Source of the DNA: Ruania rhizosphaerae
GTDB taxonomy: Bacteria; Actinomycetota; Actinomycetes; Actinomycetales; Beutenbergiaceae
DNA: 64,000 nt
NCBI RefSeq assembly: GCF_009805705.1
Contig: NZ_VSMB01000006.1
Span: 124,001 to 188,000, forward strand
Direction of reading: 5' to 3'
Below the pieces are notes generated by a model, which saw only the letters and a list, made by a program, of their open reading frames with translations, searched no databases and was not told the DNA's origin. Position numbers and translations under genes: made by a program. Below are positions 26,002 to 35,843 of the stretch, one piece after another (the first letter of the stretch is position 1; each line of letters begins with the position of its first letter).

Positions 26002-28518
26002 ATGACATCACTGTTCGACGACCTGCCCCTGTTCCCCTCCGCCACGGTTCCCGTTGGCGGCGACTCCCACCTGCCCGGTGTGCCCTCCCCGGCTGTTGAC
26101 GATGAGAGGCCGGCCGAGGCTAGCCCCGCGGAGGCGACACCTGGGGAGAGTGAGGGGCCGCCGTCGTTGGCCGCCGAGGCACTCCTGGACGGGCTGAACC
26201 CCCAGCAGAAAGCCGCAGTGGAGCACACCGGCGGGCAGCTGCTGATCATCGCCGGTGCCGGCTCGGGCAAGACCCGGGTGCTCACGCACCGGATCGCCTA
26301 CCTGCTGGCCACCGGGCGGGCGCGCCCGGGGCAGATCCTCGCGATCACGTTCACCAACAAGGCCGCCGCGGAGATGCGCGAACGGGTGGCCGAGCTGGTG
26401 GGCCCGCGCGCGGCGGTGATGTGGGTCTCCACCTTCCACTCCGCGTGCGTGCGGATCCTGCGGCGGGAGGCGAAGACGCTGGGGATCCGGTCGTCCTTCT
26501 CCATCTATGACGCCGCCGATTCCCAGCGGTTGATGACGCTCGTGTGCCGCGAGCTGGACCTCGACCCCAAGCGCTACCCGCCGAAGGCGTTCAGCCGTCG
26601 CGTCTCGGACCTGAAGAACGAGCTGATCGACCCTGACAGCTACGCCGGCGAGGTGAGCGAGTCGAACCCCTACGAGCAGAACCTGCTCGCCGCCTACCGG
26701 CTCTACAACGAGCGTCTCCGGCAGGCGCACGCGCTCGACTTCGACGACATCATCATGACCACGGTCAGCCTGCTGCAGGCCTTCCCGGCCGTGGCCGAGC
26801 ACTACCGCCGCCGGTTCCGGCACATCCTGGTGGACGAGTACCAGGACACCAACCACGCCCAGTACATGCTGGTGCGTGAACTCACCGGTGTCTCAGCCGA
26901 GATCGCCGACGGCGCAGGTTCCGTTGCCGAGGAGGGCGCCCTGGCGACCCTCCCGCCTGCCGAGTTGACCGTGGTGGGTGACTCCGACCAGTCCATTTAC
27001 GCCTTCCGCGGTGCCACGATCCGCAACATCCTCGAGTTCGAGGCCGACTACCCGAACGCGCGCACCATCGTGCTGGAGCAGAACTACCGCTCCACCCAGA
27101 CGATCCTCACGGCCGCGAATGCGGTGATCGCGAAGAACTCCGGCCGGCGCGCGAAGAACCTATGGACGGATTCCGGCAGCGGCACCCAGATCGTGGGGTA
27201 TGTCGCGGACAACGAGCACGAAGAGGCGCGGTTCATCGCCGAGGAGATCGACCGGCTGATCGACGCCGGCGAGCTCAGCCCGCGGGACGTGGCCGTCTTC
27301 TACCGCACCAACGCCCAGTCGCGGGCGCTGGAAGAGGTCTTCATCCGCACCGGGCTGCCGTACAAGGTGGTCGGCGGCACTCGCTTCTACGAGCGCAAGG
27401 AGATCAAGGACGCGATCGCGTACCTGCGGGCGATCGCCAACCCGGACGATTCGGTGAACCTGCGCCGCATCCTGAACGTCCCCAAGCGCGGGCTCGGGGA
27501 CCGGGCCGAGGCGATGCTCGCCGCCCACGCCGAACGTGAGCGGGTGTCGTTCGGGGCGGCGATCGAGGATCTCGACAACGTGCTCGGGCTGGCCACGCGA
27601 TCGATGACGGCCGCGCGTGGGTTCGCGGACATGATGCGCGAGCTGCGGGCGCTCGCGGACGGCGGGGCCACACCGGCGGAGGTGCTGGACGCCGCGTTGG
27701 ACAACTCCGGCTATCTGGGCGAACTGCGCTCCAGCAACGACCCGCAGGACCACTCCCGGGTGGAGAACCTGGCCGAGTTGCACGCGGTGGCCGCCGAGTT
27801 CACCGAGAACGAGCCCGATGGCGACCTCGGGGACTTCCTGGAGCGGGTCTCCCTCGTGGCCGATGCCGACCAGATTCCCGACGACGATGCCGGCATGGTC
27901 ACCCTGATGACCGTGCACACGGCGAAGGGTCTGGAGTTCCCGGCGGTGTTCGTCACCGGGATGGAGGACGGCACGTTCCCGCACCAGCGGGCGCTCGCCG
28001 ACCCGGATGAGCTCGCCGAGGAGCGACGGCTGGCGTATGTGGCACTGACGCGCGCCCGGGAACGGCTGTACCTGACCCGCGCCGGGGTGCGGACCTCGTT
28101 CGGGATGCCGAACGAGCAGCCCGCGAGCCGGTTCCTCTCCGATGTGCCGCCCGAACTCCTGGACTGGAAGCGCGAGGAGTCCTCGATGGCGACCCTGCGT
28201 GCCGGGCGTGGGGGATATGGCGGGTTCGGGGGCCAGGGTGGGGCCGGTAGTCAGGGTGGGCGGCGAGGTTCGCGGGGCCCGTCAGGTCCTGCGGTGACCA
28301 CCACCCGAGGGGAGCGGCCCGCGTCTTTCGGCTCGGCCACGCCGCGCGGGGACGTGCCCACGCTCGACATCGGCGACCGGGTGACCCACGACTCCTACGG
28401 CATGGGGCGGGTGGTGGCCCTCGAGGGAACGGGGAGCAACGCCGTCGCGAAGATCGACTTCGGTGACAGCGGGACCAAGCGACTGTTGCTGCGGTACTCG
28501 CCGGTGGAGAAGTTGTGA
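26002..28518 (+). CDS. pcrA: ATP-dependent DNA helicase PcrA/UvrD
   Basis: 838 residues, superfamily 1A helicase for repair and replication-fork maintenance. Motifs: Walker A GAGSGKTRVLTHRIA, DEYQDTN, GDSDQSIYAFRGA, QNYRST, TVHTAKGLEF and VALTRARERLYLTR. A Gly-rich linker leads to a C-terminal Tudor-like domain (GDRVTHDSYGMGRVV) that binds RNA polymerase in homologues. The first 60 residues are an acidic, Pro-rich extension. Leaderless look: TAGGCT lies 9 bases before the ATG. Confidence 0.97.
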   Translation: MTSLFDDLPLFPSATVPVGGDSHLPGVPSPAVDDERPAEASPAEATPGESEGPPSLAAEALLDGLNPQQKAAVEHTGGQLLIIAGAGSGKTRVLTHRIAYLLATGRARPGQILAITFTNKAAAEMRERVAELVGPRAAVMWVSTFHSACVRILRREAKTLGIRSSFSIYDAADSQRLMTLVCRELDLDPKRYPPKAFSRRVSDLKNELIDPDSYAGEVSESNPYEQNLLAAYRLYNERLRQAHALDFDDIIMTTVSLLQAFPAVAEHYRRRFRHILVDEYQDTNHAQYMLVRELTGVSAEIADGAGSVAEEGALATLPPAELTVVGDSDQSIYAFRGATIRNILEFEADYPNARTIVLEQNYRSTQTILTAANAVIAKNSGRRAKNLWTDSGSGTQIVGYVADNEHEEARFIAEEIDRLIDAGELSPRDVAVFYRTNAQSRALEEVFIRTGLPYKVVGGTRFYERKEIKDAIAYLRAIANPDDSVNLRRILNVPKRGLGDRAEAMLAAHAERERVSFGAAIEDLDNVLGLATRSMTAARGFADMMRELRALADGGATPAEVLDAALDNSGYLGELRSSNDPQDHSRVENLAELHAVAAEFTENEPDGDLGDFLERVSLVADADQIPDDDAGMVTLMTVHTAKGLEFPAVFVTGMEDGTFPHQRALADPDELAEERRLAYVALTRARERLYLTRAGVRTSFGMPNEQPASRFLSDVPPELLDWKREESSMATLRAGRGGYGGFGGQGGAGSQGGRRGSRGPSGPAVTTTRGERPASFGSATPRGDVPTLDIGDRVTHDSYGMGRVVALEGTGSNAVAKIDFGDSGTKRLLLRYSPVEKL

Positions 28519-28583
28519 GCGTGCGTCGGTGCTGAGCGGATCGGCCGACCATAGCGACTTTGCGATCGGCGCCAGGTGCACTG

Positions 28584-28612
28584 TTGACGAGCCCGGTTGG
28601 CCATGTTTTAAT
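28584..28612 (+). promoter_or_regulatory. Sigma70-type promoter of the protease/lipoprotein island
   Basis: TTGACG (28584-28589) and TTTAAT (28607-28612) are separated by exactly 17 bases. This is the most canonical housekeeping promoter in the window and lies 37 bases before the protease start. Confidence 0.75.
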
Positions 28613-28649
28613 CGTCATTAAGCAAAGTTGCTGGTCGGGGACGGGTTTG

Positions 28650-29168
28650 ATGAAACGCTTCGCATCTTTGATCGTGGCGCTGGCGCTCGGTGCTGCTGGA
28701 TTGACATTGGTTACGCCAACGTCCGCTTCTGCGTGGGTTTCCACCGGATGCACCTGGGACATCGTGTTTGTTCGCTATAACATCTCGTCCGGATCATGGT
28801 CGCCGGGCATCAATGCATGGAATGCGGAGAGTATCCCACGCACGTACACGTCGAGTCCATCGGATGCTGTCGTTGGGCTAGGTACGCTGAACAATTCATC
28901 GGTATCTTACGACGGTATTGCGAACTGGACGTGTTCGTCTGGGACGACGACCTCCGCTACCGGGCGGATCAACACGGCTTATACGTCTGGGTACAGTTCA
29001 ACGAAACTCCGAAGCCTTACTGTACACGAGTTGGGTCACATCCTTGGCCTGGACCATCCGTCGAGCGGCTGCATGATTATGCGGTCTTCCACGTCGACGA
29101 GGTACGGGACGTGTGGTCTATCGACGCCCGCCTCAGATGATATTGCCGGAGTGAACGCAATCTACTGA
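28650..29168 (+). CDS. Secreted metzincin-like zinc metalloprotease
   Basis: 172 residues. A Sec signal peptide ends SASA before Trp. The mature part is small and Ser/Thr-rich with four or more Cys. The zinc site TVHELGHILGLDHPS matches the metzincin HExxHxxGxxH, and CMIM shortly after could be the Met-turn, as in matrixins (M10/M43-like). ATG 28650 has GGGGACGGG upstream. Base composition is clearly more AT-rich and codon use looser than in neighbours, suggesting recent acquisition. The substrate is unknown. Confidence 0.82.
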   Translation: MKRFASLIVALALGAAGLTLVTPTSASAWVSTGCTWDIVFVRYNISSGSWSPGINAWNAESIPRTYTSSPSDAVVGLGTLNNSSVSYDGIANWTCSSGTTTSATGRINTAYTSGYSSTKLRSLTVHELGHILGLDHPSSGCMIMRSSTSTRYGTCGLSTPASDDIAGVNAIY

Positions 29169-29185
29169 AGGGGAAGGTGCGTATC

Positions 29186-29740
29186 ATGCGTCGGGTTCTA
29201 GCCACTGGCGTGCTCGGAGTTGTTCTACTTGCCGCGTGCTCCGATCCTGCGGGGGAATCAGAGGGTGACCAATCAGGTTCGGCTGAGGCAAGTTGGGTAC
29301 ACGCGTACCCAACTCTTGAGGAGATGACCAATCACTCCGATCTCGTCGCTGAGATCGAAGTCGTCGATATCCAGGCGACGGGAAGTATTCCGTCCGATGC
29401 TGGCGACCTGCCTTACGTGGACTTCGATGCCACGGTGATGGATCTGCTCGCAGGTAACGGTGCGTCGGGTCGCGAGATTGTCATCCGGCAGACGGGAGCC
29501 TATGGAGCTGATGGAGAGGTCGAGTTCGAGATATCGGACGACCCATTGATTCGCGCAGGCGATGAGTTTGTTGCTTTCCTGCACGAGTCTGAGGAAGGTG
29601 TCTACTTCATCGGAGGCGGCCCGACAGGCCGGCTGCCTATCGAGGGGGAGCGCGTGTACCAGTTGGATGGCAGCGAATTGCGTGCCGATGAAGTGCCGGA
29701 GTCGCTCACCGAACTGAGCCAGGCGATCAGCACGCAGTGA
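29186..29740 (+). CDS. Hypothetical lipoprotein next to metalloprotease
   Basis: 184 residues. Signal peptide with lipobox LAAC, then a globular domain that starts near SWVHAYPTLEEMTNHSDLVA and includes VVDIQATG and AGDEFVAFL. The pattern resembles small actinobacterial beta-rich lipoproteins but I do not recognise a family. ATG 29186 is preferred, since GGGGAAGG sits at proper distance; GTG 29177 overlaps that site. It starts 17 bases after the protease and shares its lower GC, so the two form one unit. Confidence 0.8.
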   Translation: MRRVLATGVLGVVLLAACSDPAGESEGDQSGSAEASWVHAYPTLEEMTNHSDLVAEIEVVDIQATGSIPSDAGDLPYVDFDATVMDLLAGNGASGREIVIRQTGAYGADGEVEFEISDDPLIRAGDEFVAFLHESEEGVYFIGGGPTGRLPIEGERVYQLDGSELRADEVPESLTELSQAISTQ

Positions 29741-30055
29741 TCAGGGGAATCTGCGCTGGCGTTGATGGTCTTCTGGTCGGCCGCTGCGCTGGTTGGTCGT
29801 GGCGGCGACAGTGCCTGGCACAGGTGCGCCGGCGCGAGGTAGGGAGTTGACACGTGCCCTTGCCGGAGAACTTTGACGGGAGTGCTGCCAACCAGCCAAC
29901 GCGTGGCGGTATTCCCGTCGAAGTTGTGCCGCGCCTGGCACCGGAGGGCGACTCGACGCCGGGGGCGACAGGACGGAGGCGCGACGCGCCCTGCGTCTGA
30001 CCGGGGGCGGCACTCGCCGCGCACTAGCCTGAGTGCGAGGCGAGGAGGACGGCAC
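29741..30055. other. 315-base intergenic region with inverted repeat
   Basis: No convincing gene. It holds a TTGACA hexamer at 29847 without a clear -10, and an inverted repeat with 13-base arms and one mismatch at 29869-29881 (AACTTTGACGGGA) and 29913-29925. The right end carries the strong ribosome site GAGGAGG for the acyltransferase. The repeat may be an operator for that gene. Confidence 0.5.
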
Positions 30056-32089
30056 GTGGTTGCGCACATCGACGCTGGCCGGGCGGCACCGGCGGCAGCG
30101 CTCCGAAGAGGACGGATCGAGGGCCTGGATGGCGTGCGCGCGCTCGCCATCATCGGCGTGCTCATCTACCACCTGCGCCCCCACAGCCTTCCCGGCGGAT
30201 ACCTCGGCGTGGACGTTTTCTTCGTCATTTCCGGCTTCCTCATCACCACCCTGCTGATCCGCGAGCTCCGCGCGAACGGACGTCTCGACCTGCGTTCGTT
30301 CTGGACCAGACGCGCGAGGCGGCTGCTCCCCGCGCTCGTGACCGTCGTGGTGGTCTCGGTCAGCCTCGCCTACTTCGCCGGCGACGACCTCCTCGTCAAC
30401 ATCGGCCGCCAGGTGCTCGGCGCGCTGACGTTCTCCAACAACTGGGTGGAGATCGGCGCCGGGTCGAGCTACTTCAACACCACCGCCCCGCAACTGTTCG
30501 TGAACTTCTGGTCGCTGGCGGTGGAAGAGCAGTTCTACCTGCTGTGGCCGCTGCTGTTCGTGGTGATCATGGCCGTGACCAAAACCGGCCGCCAACGTGT
30601 GGGAGTGCTGCTCGCGCTCGCCGCGATCTCGGCGCTGCTGATGGCACTGCTCTTCACCCCCGGCCAGGACGCCACCCGTGTTTACTACGGCACCGACACT
30701 CACGCATTCGGGTTGATGATTGGTGCCGCCCTCGCGCTGAGCGGCGCGGGGGAGTCAGCGAACCTGTTCGCCCAGGCCTGGTACCGGCGGCTGCGGGTGC
30801 TGCTCGGCATCGCAGGACTCGCCGGCCTGATCGCGCTGATGATCTGGCTCGACCCCACACAGACCATCGCCTACCGGGGCGGGATCCTCGCTGCCTCCCT
30901 CTGCACCGCCCTCGTGCTCGGTGCCCTTCCGGGCCGCCCCAACGTGATCCAAGGGTTGTTCCAGCTGCGTCCACTGGCATGGGTGGGAGAGCGGTCCTAC
31001 GGGATCTACCTGTGGCACTGGCCGGTGATCCTGCTGATCGCGGCCTTTGCCCCTCCCACCGCGCCGGACTCGGTGGCGAGCTGGGTGCAACGCGGTGCCG
31101 CCCTGGTCCTCACCCTCGCCGTCTCCGCCGCCTCCTACCGGTGGATCGAGACGCCGGTGCGGCGTCACGGCTTCCGTGAGAGTGCGCGCCGGGTCGGCGC
31201 GGCACTTGCTTCCCCCGGTCGTCTCACCGCACCCCGGACGGCGTTGCTCGCCTCGACCGCCTGCCTTGCCCTGTTCTCGGTGGCAGTCGCAACGGCACCC
31301 GACCGATCCCAGGTGGAGATCGCCATGGACGAGGCCGCCGGTGTGGTCGACGCCTCTGGAGGTGGGACGCAATCCATCGCCGGGGAGACCGGCGACAGCT
31401 CAGAGCGCGCCCCCGAGGCCGAATCGTCGCCCACTGAGGACGGTGCGGGAGCAGGCGATACCGGCGAGAGCACTGACGACGCGGATGGTGCTGAGGAGGG
31501 TACGTCGGCGGGTGAGTCCGGGGACACGGGAACCGGGGGAGAGGTGGCTTCCGACGATGGTGAGGGGACGCCGTCGGGAGACTCCGAGGAGGAGACCTCG
31601 GACGCGCCTATCGGTGAGCGGATCAGCGGGTTCGGCGACTCGATGATGTACGTCGCCGCCCCCGGACTGACCGCCACGTTCCCGGGAATGAGCGTCGATG
31701 CCGAATCGAACCGGCAGTGGCCCGCCGTCGCGGAGGTGGTGCAGTCGGCAGCCGCCGATGATGCCGTACGGGACATCGTGGTCATCGCGGCCGGAACCAA
31801 TGCGGGCGTGCGCGATCCCGGGCTGGTACGCGAGACCCTCGACGCATTCGGCCCGGACCGCAAGATCGTGCTCGTCAACATCTACGGCTCGTCCTTCTGG
31901 GTGGAGGAGTCCAACGACAATCTCGACGCCATCGCGGCCGACTACCCGAACGTGGTGGTCGCGGATTGGTACACCGCCGCGGTGGAGCACCCCGAAGACC
32001 TGCAGCCGGACGGGATCCACCCCGACATGGAGGGTATGTACCTCTACGCCGAGGTCGTCCAGGCCGCCTTGGACGAGTTGCTCGAGTAG
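30056..32089 (+). CDS. Acyltransferase-3 / SGNH hydrolase fusion (OafA-like)
   Basis: 677 residues. The membrane acyltransferase-3 domain (about 25-410, 10-11 helices) has GLDGVRALAIIGVLIYHL, GGYLGVDVFFVISGFLI and the FWSLAVEEQFYLLWP block. A linker of about 90 residues, rich in Gly/Ser/Glu/Asp, leads to a periplasmic-type SGNH domain with GDSM, the GTN block and DGIHPD (Ser, Asn and Asp-His catalytic residues). Such proteins O-acetylate cell-wall polymers or exported glycans. GTG 30056 has GAGGAGG upstream; earlier in-frame starts lack one. Confidence 0.92.
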   Translation: MVAHIDAGRAAPAAALRRGRIEGLDGVRALAIIGVLIYHLRPHSLPGGYLGVDVFFVISGFLITTLLIRELRANGRLDLRSFWTRRARRLLPALVTVVVVSVSLAYFAGDDLLVNIGRQVLGALTFSNNWVEIGAGSSYFNTTAPQLFVNFWSLAVEEQFYLLWPLLFVVIMAVTKTGRQRVGVLLALAAISALLMALLFTPGQDATRVYYGTDTHAFGLMIGAALALSGAGESANLFAQAWYRRLRVLLGIAGLAGLIALMIWLDPTQTIAYRGGILAASLCTALVLGALPGRPNVIQGLFQLRPLAWVGERSYGIYLWHWPVILLIAAFAPPTAPDSVASWVQRGAALVLTLAVSAASYRWIETPVRRHGFRESARRVGAALASPGRLTAPRTALLASTACLALFSVAVATAPDRSQVEIAMDEAAGVVDASGGGTQSIAGETGDSSERAPEAESSPTEDGAGAGDTGESTDDADGAEEGTSAGESGDTGTGGEVASDDGEGTPSGDSEEETSDAPIGERISGFGDSMMYVAAPGLTATFPGMSVDAESNRQWPAVAEVVQSAAADDAVRDIVVIAAGTNAGVRDPGLVRETLDAFGPDRKIVLVNIYGSSFWVEESNDNLDAIAADYPNVVVADWYTAAVEHPEDLQPDGIHPDMEGMYLYAEVVQAALDELLE

Positions 32090-32280
32090 ACCCGCCGGTG
32101 ACGGCGGAGCTCATGCCGGCGAGGAGCGTGCGCCGACGTGACACATCGCACTGCCACGACCTCGGATAGCGTTTACCGGAGCCCCGCGGCAGGTATTTCG
32201 CGCGGTAGGGTGACTCGGGGAATAGTCCCGAGCGTCCCGAGATCCGGGACCAGCGTGTGGCGAGGAAAGGCGAGGCGCAG

Positions 32281-33474
32281 GTGGACCTGTTCGAGTACCA
32301 GGCACGAGATCTCTTCGAGAAGCACGGAGTACCCGTGCTGGACGGTGTGGTCGCCACCACGCCCGACGAGGCACGCGCCGCGGCCGAGAAGCTGCTGAAC
32401 GCAGGCAGCTCCGTCGTGGTGGTCAAGGCACAGGTGAAGGTCGGAGGCCGCGGCAAGGCCGGCGGTGTGAAGATCGCGAAGTCCGCCGACGAGGCCGCCG
32501 AGCGCGCCGGTGAGATCCTCGGGATGGACATCAAGGGGCACACCGTGCACCGGGTGATGATCGCCGCCGGTGCGGACATCGCCGAGGAGTACTACTTCTC
32601 GATCCTGCTGGACCGCTCCGAGCGCCAGTACCTGGCGATGTGCAGCGTGGAGGGTGGCGTCGAGATCGAGCAACTCGCGGTCGAGCGGCCCGAGGCGCTC
32701 GCCAAGGTGGCCGTCGACCCGCAGACCGGAGTGGACGAGGCGAAGGCTGCCGAGATCGCGCAGGCCGCCGGATTCGGTGCTGAGGACGCCGAGAAGATCG
32801 CCGCGGTGCTGCGCACACTGTGGACCGTCTTCTCCGCTGAAGACGCCACGCTCGTGGAGGTCAACCCGCTCGTCAAGACCGGCGCCGGGGACATCATCGC
32901 CCTCGACGGCAAGGTCACCCTCGACGAGAACGCCGACTTCCGTCACCCCGAGCACGCCGACCTGGCTGACAACTCCGCCACGGACCCGCTCGAGCTCAAG
33001 GCCGCCGAGAACGGCCTCAACTACGTCAAGCTCGACGGCGAGGTCGGCATCATCGGCAACGGCGCCGGGCTGGTCATGTCCACGCTCGACGTGGTCGCCT
33101 ACGCCGGAGAGGCACACGGCGGCGTCAAGCCCGCCAACTTCCTCGACATCGGTGGCGGCGCGAACGCGCAGGTGATGGCCGCCGGGCTGGACGTCATCCT
33201 CGGCGACGAGCAGGTCAAGGCCGTCTTCGTGAACGTCTTCGGTGGGATCACCGCCTGCGACGAGGTCGCCAACGGCATCGTCGGTGCTCTCGACCTCCTG
33301 GGCGACGCCGCGACGAAGCCGTTGGTCGTGCGACTGGACGGCAACAACGTCGAGAAGGGCCGGGCGATCCTCACCGAGCGCAACCACCCGCTGGTGACTC
33401 TCGCCGAGACCATGGACGGCGGCGCCGACAAGGCTGCCGAGCTGGCCCACGCCGCCGCGCCGGCCACCGCCTGA
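32281..33474 (+). CDS. sucC: Succinyl-CoA synthetase beta subunit (ADP-forming)
   Basis: 397 residues. ATP-grasp domain beginning [20 protein letters not shown], with [16 protein letters not shown] for nucleotide binding, and a CoA-ligase domain with NFLDIGGGA and [11 protein letters not shown]. It converts succinyl-CoA to succinate with ATP formation in the TCA cycle together with SucD, whose gene starts 34 bases downstream. GTG 32281 follows GAGGCG. A TAGGGT -10 candidate lies at 32206-32211. Confidence 0.97.
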   Translation: MDLFEYQARDLFEKHGVPVLDGVVATTPDEARAAAEKLLNAGSSVVVVKAQVKVGGRGKAGGVKIAKSADEAAERAGEILGMDIKGHTVHRVMIAAGADIAEEYYFSILLDRSERQYLAMCSVEGGVEIEQLAVERPEALAKVAVDPQTGVDEAKAAEIAQAAGFGAEDAEKIAAVLRTLWTVFSAEDATLVEVNPLVKTGAGDIIALDGKVTLDENADFRHPEHADLADNSATDPLELKAAENGLNYVKLDGEVGIIGNGAGLVMSTLDVVAYAGEAHGGVKPANFLDIGGGANAQVMAAGLDVILGDEQVKAVFVNVFGGITACDEVANGIVGALDLLGDAATKPLVVRLDGNNVEKGRAILTERNHPLVTLAETMDGGADKAAELAHAAAPATA

Positions 33475-33507
33475 CCCGCCCCGACTGCCCGAAAGAGCGA
33501 TACAGAC

Positions 33508-34401
33508 ATGTCGATCTACCTGAACTCTGACTCCAAGATCATCGTCCAGGGCATCACCGGCGGGATGGGTGCCAAGCACACCGCCCTGATGCTCGACTCC
33601 GGCGCCACGATCGTCGGCGGCGTGAACGCCCGCAAGGCCGGCACCACGGTTGAGCACAAGGACCATGACGGCAATGACGTCACGTTGCCCGTGTTCGGCA
33701 CCGTGTCCGAGGCCATGGCCGAGACCGGCGCGAACGTCTCCGTGCTGTTCGTGCCGCCCGCCTTCACCAAGGACGCCTGCATCGAGGCCATCGACGCCGG
33801 CATCGACCTCATGGTGGTCATCACCGAGGGAGTGCCCGTCCAGGACACCGCCGAGGTGTGGTCCTACCTCGAGGGCAAGAAGACACGCATGATCGGGCCG
33901 AACTGCCCCGGCATCATCACCCCGGGAGAGTCGCTGGCCGGGATCACCCCGCACACGATCACCGGCTCCGGGCCGATCGGGCTGGTTTCCAAGTCCGGCA
34001 CCCTGACCTATCAGATGATGTACGAGCTGAAGGATCACGGGTTCTCCACCGCCATCGGCATCGGCGGCGACCCGATCGTGGGCACCACCCACATCGACGC
34101 GCTCGAGGCGTTCGAGAACGACCCGGCCACCGAGGTGATCGTGATGATCGGCGAGATCGGTGGAGACGCCGAGGAGCGCGCCGCCACGTACATCAAGGAC
34201 AATGTCACCAAGCCGGTCGTCGGCTATGTCGCGGGCTTCACCGCCCCCGAGGGGAAGACGATGGGCCACGCCGGTGCGATCGTCTCCGGCTCCGCCGGGA
34301 CCGCTCAGGCGAAGAAGGAAGCGCTCGAGGCCGTCGGCGTCAAGGTCGGCAAGACCCCGTCCGAGACGGCGCAACTCGCCCGGGACATCCTCGCCGGCTG
34401 A
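33508..34401 (+). CDS. sucD: Succinyl-CoA synthetase alpha subunit
   Basis: 297 residues. CoA-binding N-domain ([19 protein letters not shown]), then [12 protein letters not shown] and the phosphohistidine loop [20 protein letters not shown]. It forms the catalytic heterodimer with SucC. GAAAGAG precedes the ATG. A palindromic repeat and a G/C hairpin follow its stop. Confidence 0.97.
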   Translation: MSIYLNSDSKIIVQGITGGMGAKHTALMLDSGATIVGGVNARKAGTTVEHKDHDGNDVTLPVFGTVSEAMAETGANVSVLFVPPAFTKDACIEAIDAGIDLMVVITEGVPVQDTAEVWSYLEGKKTRMIGPNCPGIITPGESLAGITPHTITGSGPIGLVSKSGTLTYQMMYELKDHGFSTAIGIGGDPIVGTTHIDALEAFENDPATEVIVMIGEIGGDAEERAATYIKDNVTKPVVGYVAGFTAPEGKTMGHAGAIVSGSAGTAQAKKEALEAVGVKVGKTPSETAQLARDILAG

Positions 34402-34433
34402 CGCGCCACACCACCGGCGGACGTCCACCATCC

Positions 34434-34489
34434 GCGAATTGCACGTCGATGTGGCGCCTACGGGACGACCAGATCGACGTGCAATTCGC
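34434..34489. repeat. Palindromic element, family member 2
   Basis: Arms GCGAATTGCACGTCGATGTGG-like (34434-34454) and the complement (34469-34489) pair with one mismatch around a 14-base loop. The right arm gives GAATTGCACGTCGATCTGG, 16 of 19 identical to the arm at 21300. It starts 32 bases after the sucD stop. Confidence 0.85.
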
Positions 34490-34513
34490 CGGGGACGTGC
34501 GAGTGCAGACGAC

Positions 34514-34547
34514 ACGCCGCCCCGCCATCCTCATGGCGGGGCGGCGT
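34514..34547 (+). terminator. G/C-rich hairpin after sucCD
   Basis: Perfect 15-base-pair stem (left arm ACGCCGCCCCGCCAT) with loop CCTC, without a U-run. Its position between sucD and the next gene suggests transcription termination, or a structured 5' region of the DUF6350 gene 19 bases downstream. Confidence 0.7.
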
Positions 34548-34565
34548 TGCCGCACCATGGGACCA

Positions 34566-35837
34566 ATGAGCCCTGCCCGTACCCCGGCCCCAGCGCACGA
34601 TGCACCTCGCATCGTGCCCCGGGTGGTCGAGCACACCTCGACGCGGCGCGCACTACGTACCCCGGAGGGGGCACTGCGAGGTCTGCTCGCCGGTGCTGAG
34701 GCGGTGCTCCTGAGCTGGCTGGTGGTGGTCGTCCCGGCCATCGCCACCTATGTGGCCACAGCATCCGCACCGGCTCTCGGGTCGGCCGGCTGGCTGGAGG
34801 CGGCCCGCGTCGGAACCGCCGCCTGGCTGCTCGGGCACGGCGCCTCGGCCTCGCTCGACGGACTGGACCTCTCACTCGTCCCGCTCGGCGTCACAGTCCT
34901 GGCAGTTGCCCTGATGGCCGGGTCGGTGCGGCGCGCACGCCTGCCCGGCTGGCCGGCGGCCACCATCTCGGCCGCGGTGTACGTCGCCTTCGCCATCTTG
35001 TTCGTCATCTTCGTCGGACTGCCTGGCGCGAACCGCGCCCTGGTGGGAGCCGTGCTGGTGGCGGGTGTGGGAACCGTTCTTGGATTGCCGACGGCGTCCC
35101 TCCCCTCTCGTCTGCTGGCAGCCCTGGCGAGGGTCCCTGGTTGGATACGGACGTCGTTCGGTGGTTCGTGGCGGGCGCTGGCCCTGCACCTGCTGATCGC
35201 AACGGCGGCGGTGGTGACGGCCGTCGTCGTGAATTTCGGCCAGGTCCGTGACCTGCACGAAGGACTGCATCCGGACATCGTCAGCGGGATCGTTCTGGTC
35301 CTCGCGCAGCTGTTGGCGTTGCCGAACCTGGTGGTCTACGCCGCTTCGTTCCTGCTCGGCCCAGGATTCGCGGTGGGGGAGGGCACGGCGTTCGCCCCGT
35401 CTGGTGTGGAGGCCGGGCCGTTGCCGATAGTGCCGGTGCTGGGTGCGCTCCCGGGGCCGGATTCCCTGGCCGGCCAGTTGCCTGTGCTTGGTGTTGTGGG
35501 GCTGGTGTCCGGGGTGGCTGTGGGTGTATGGCTGGCCCGCCGGCTGCGGGCCCGGACGTTGGTCGACGCGGTCGCGACGACGCTCGGCACGGCCCTGCTC
35601 ACCGGCGGCGGGATGGCCACCCTCGCAGCGCTCGCCTCCGGCGCGGCCGGCCCGGGCCGGATGGCCGTGATCGGGGCGGACCCGTTCAGCGTGGGCCTGG
35701 CGCTGCTGTGGCAGGTGGGAGCGCCCGCACTGGTGCTGGTGCTCCTCTCACACCGGAGCACCGTCGCATCGGCGGGTCAGTTGACCGCACGCGCGCGCCG
35801 GGCAGGCGGCACCTGGTGGGAGCAGGTTCGCGGATAG
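34566..35837 (+). CDS. DUF6350-family membrane protein
   Basis: 423 residues with about ten membrane helices after a basic N-terminus (RGLLAGAEAVLLSWLVVV first). This protein is conserved between sucD and purN in many Actinomycetota; the function is unknown. ATG 34566 is chosen; ATG 34557 is in frame. Neither has a good ribosome site. Short, possibly leaderless spacing to CACCAT resembles that of chrA. Confidence 0.85.
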   Translation: MSPARTPAPAHDAPRIVPRVVEHTSTRRALRTPEGALRGLLAGAEAVLLSWLVVVVPAIATYVATASAPALGSAGWLEAARVGTAAWLLGHGASASLDGLDLSLVPLGVTVLAVALMAGSVRRARLPGWPAATISAAVYVAFAILFVIFVGLPGANRALVGAVLVAGVGTVLGLPTASLPSRLLAALARVPGWIRTSFGGSWRALALHLLIATAAVVTAVVVNFGQVRDLHEGLHPDIVSGIVLVLAQLLALPNLVVYAASFLLGPGFAVGEGTAFAPSGVEAGPLPIVPVLGALPGPDSLAGQLPVLGVVGLVSGVAVGVWLARRLRARTLVDAVATTLGTALLTGGGMATLAALASGAAGPGRMAVIGADPFSVGLALLWQVGAPALVLVLLSHRSTVASAGQLTARARRAGGTWWEQVRG

Positions 35838-35843
35838 GACTGG

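Noticed and set aside
28796-29140. Rightward frame encoding 114 residues rich in Cys, His and Trp
   Set aside because: Out of frame within the metalloprotease gene, which has the signal peptide, zinc motif and ribosome site.
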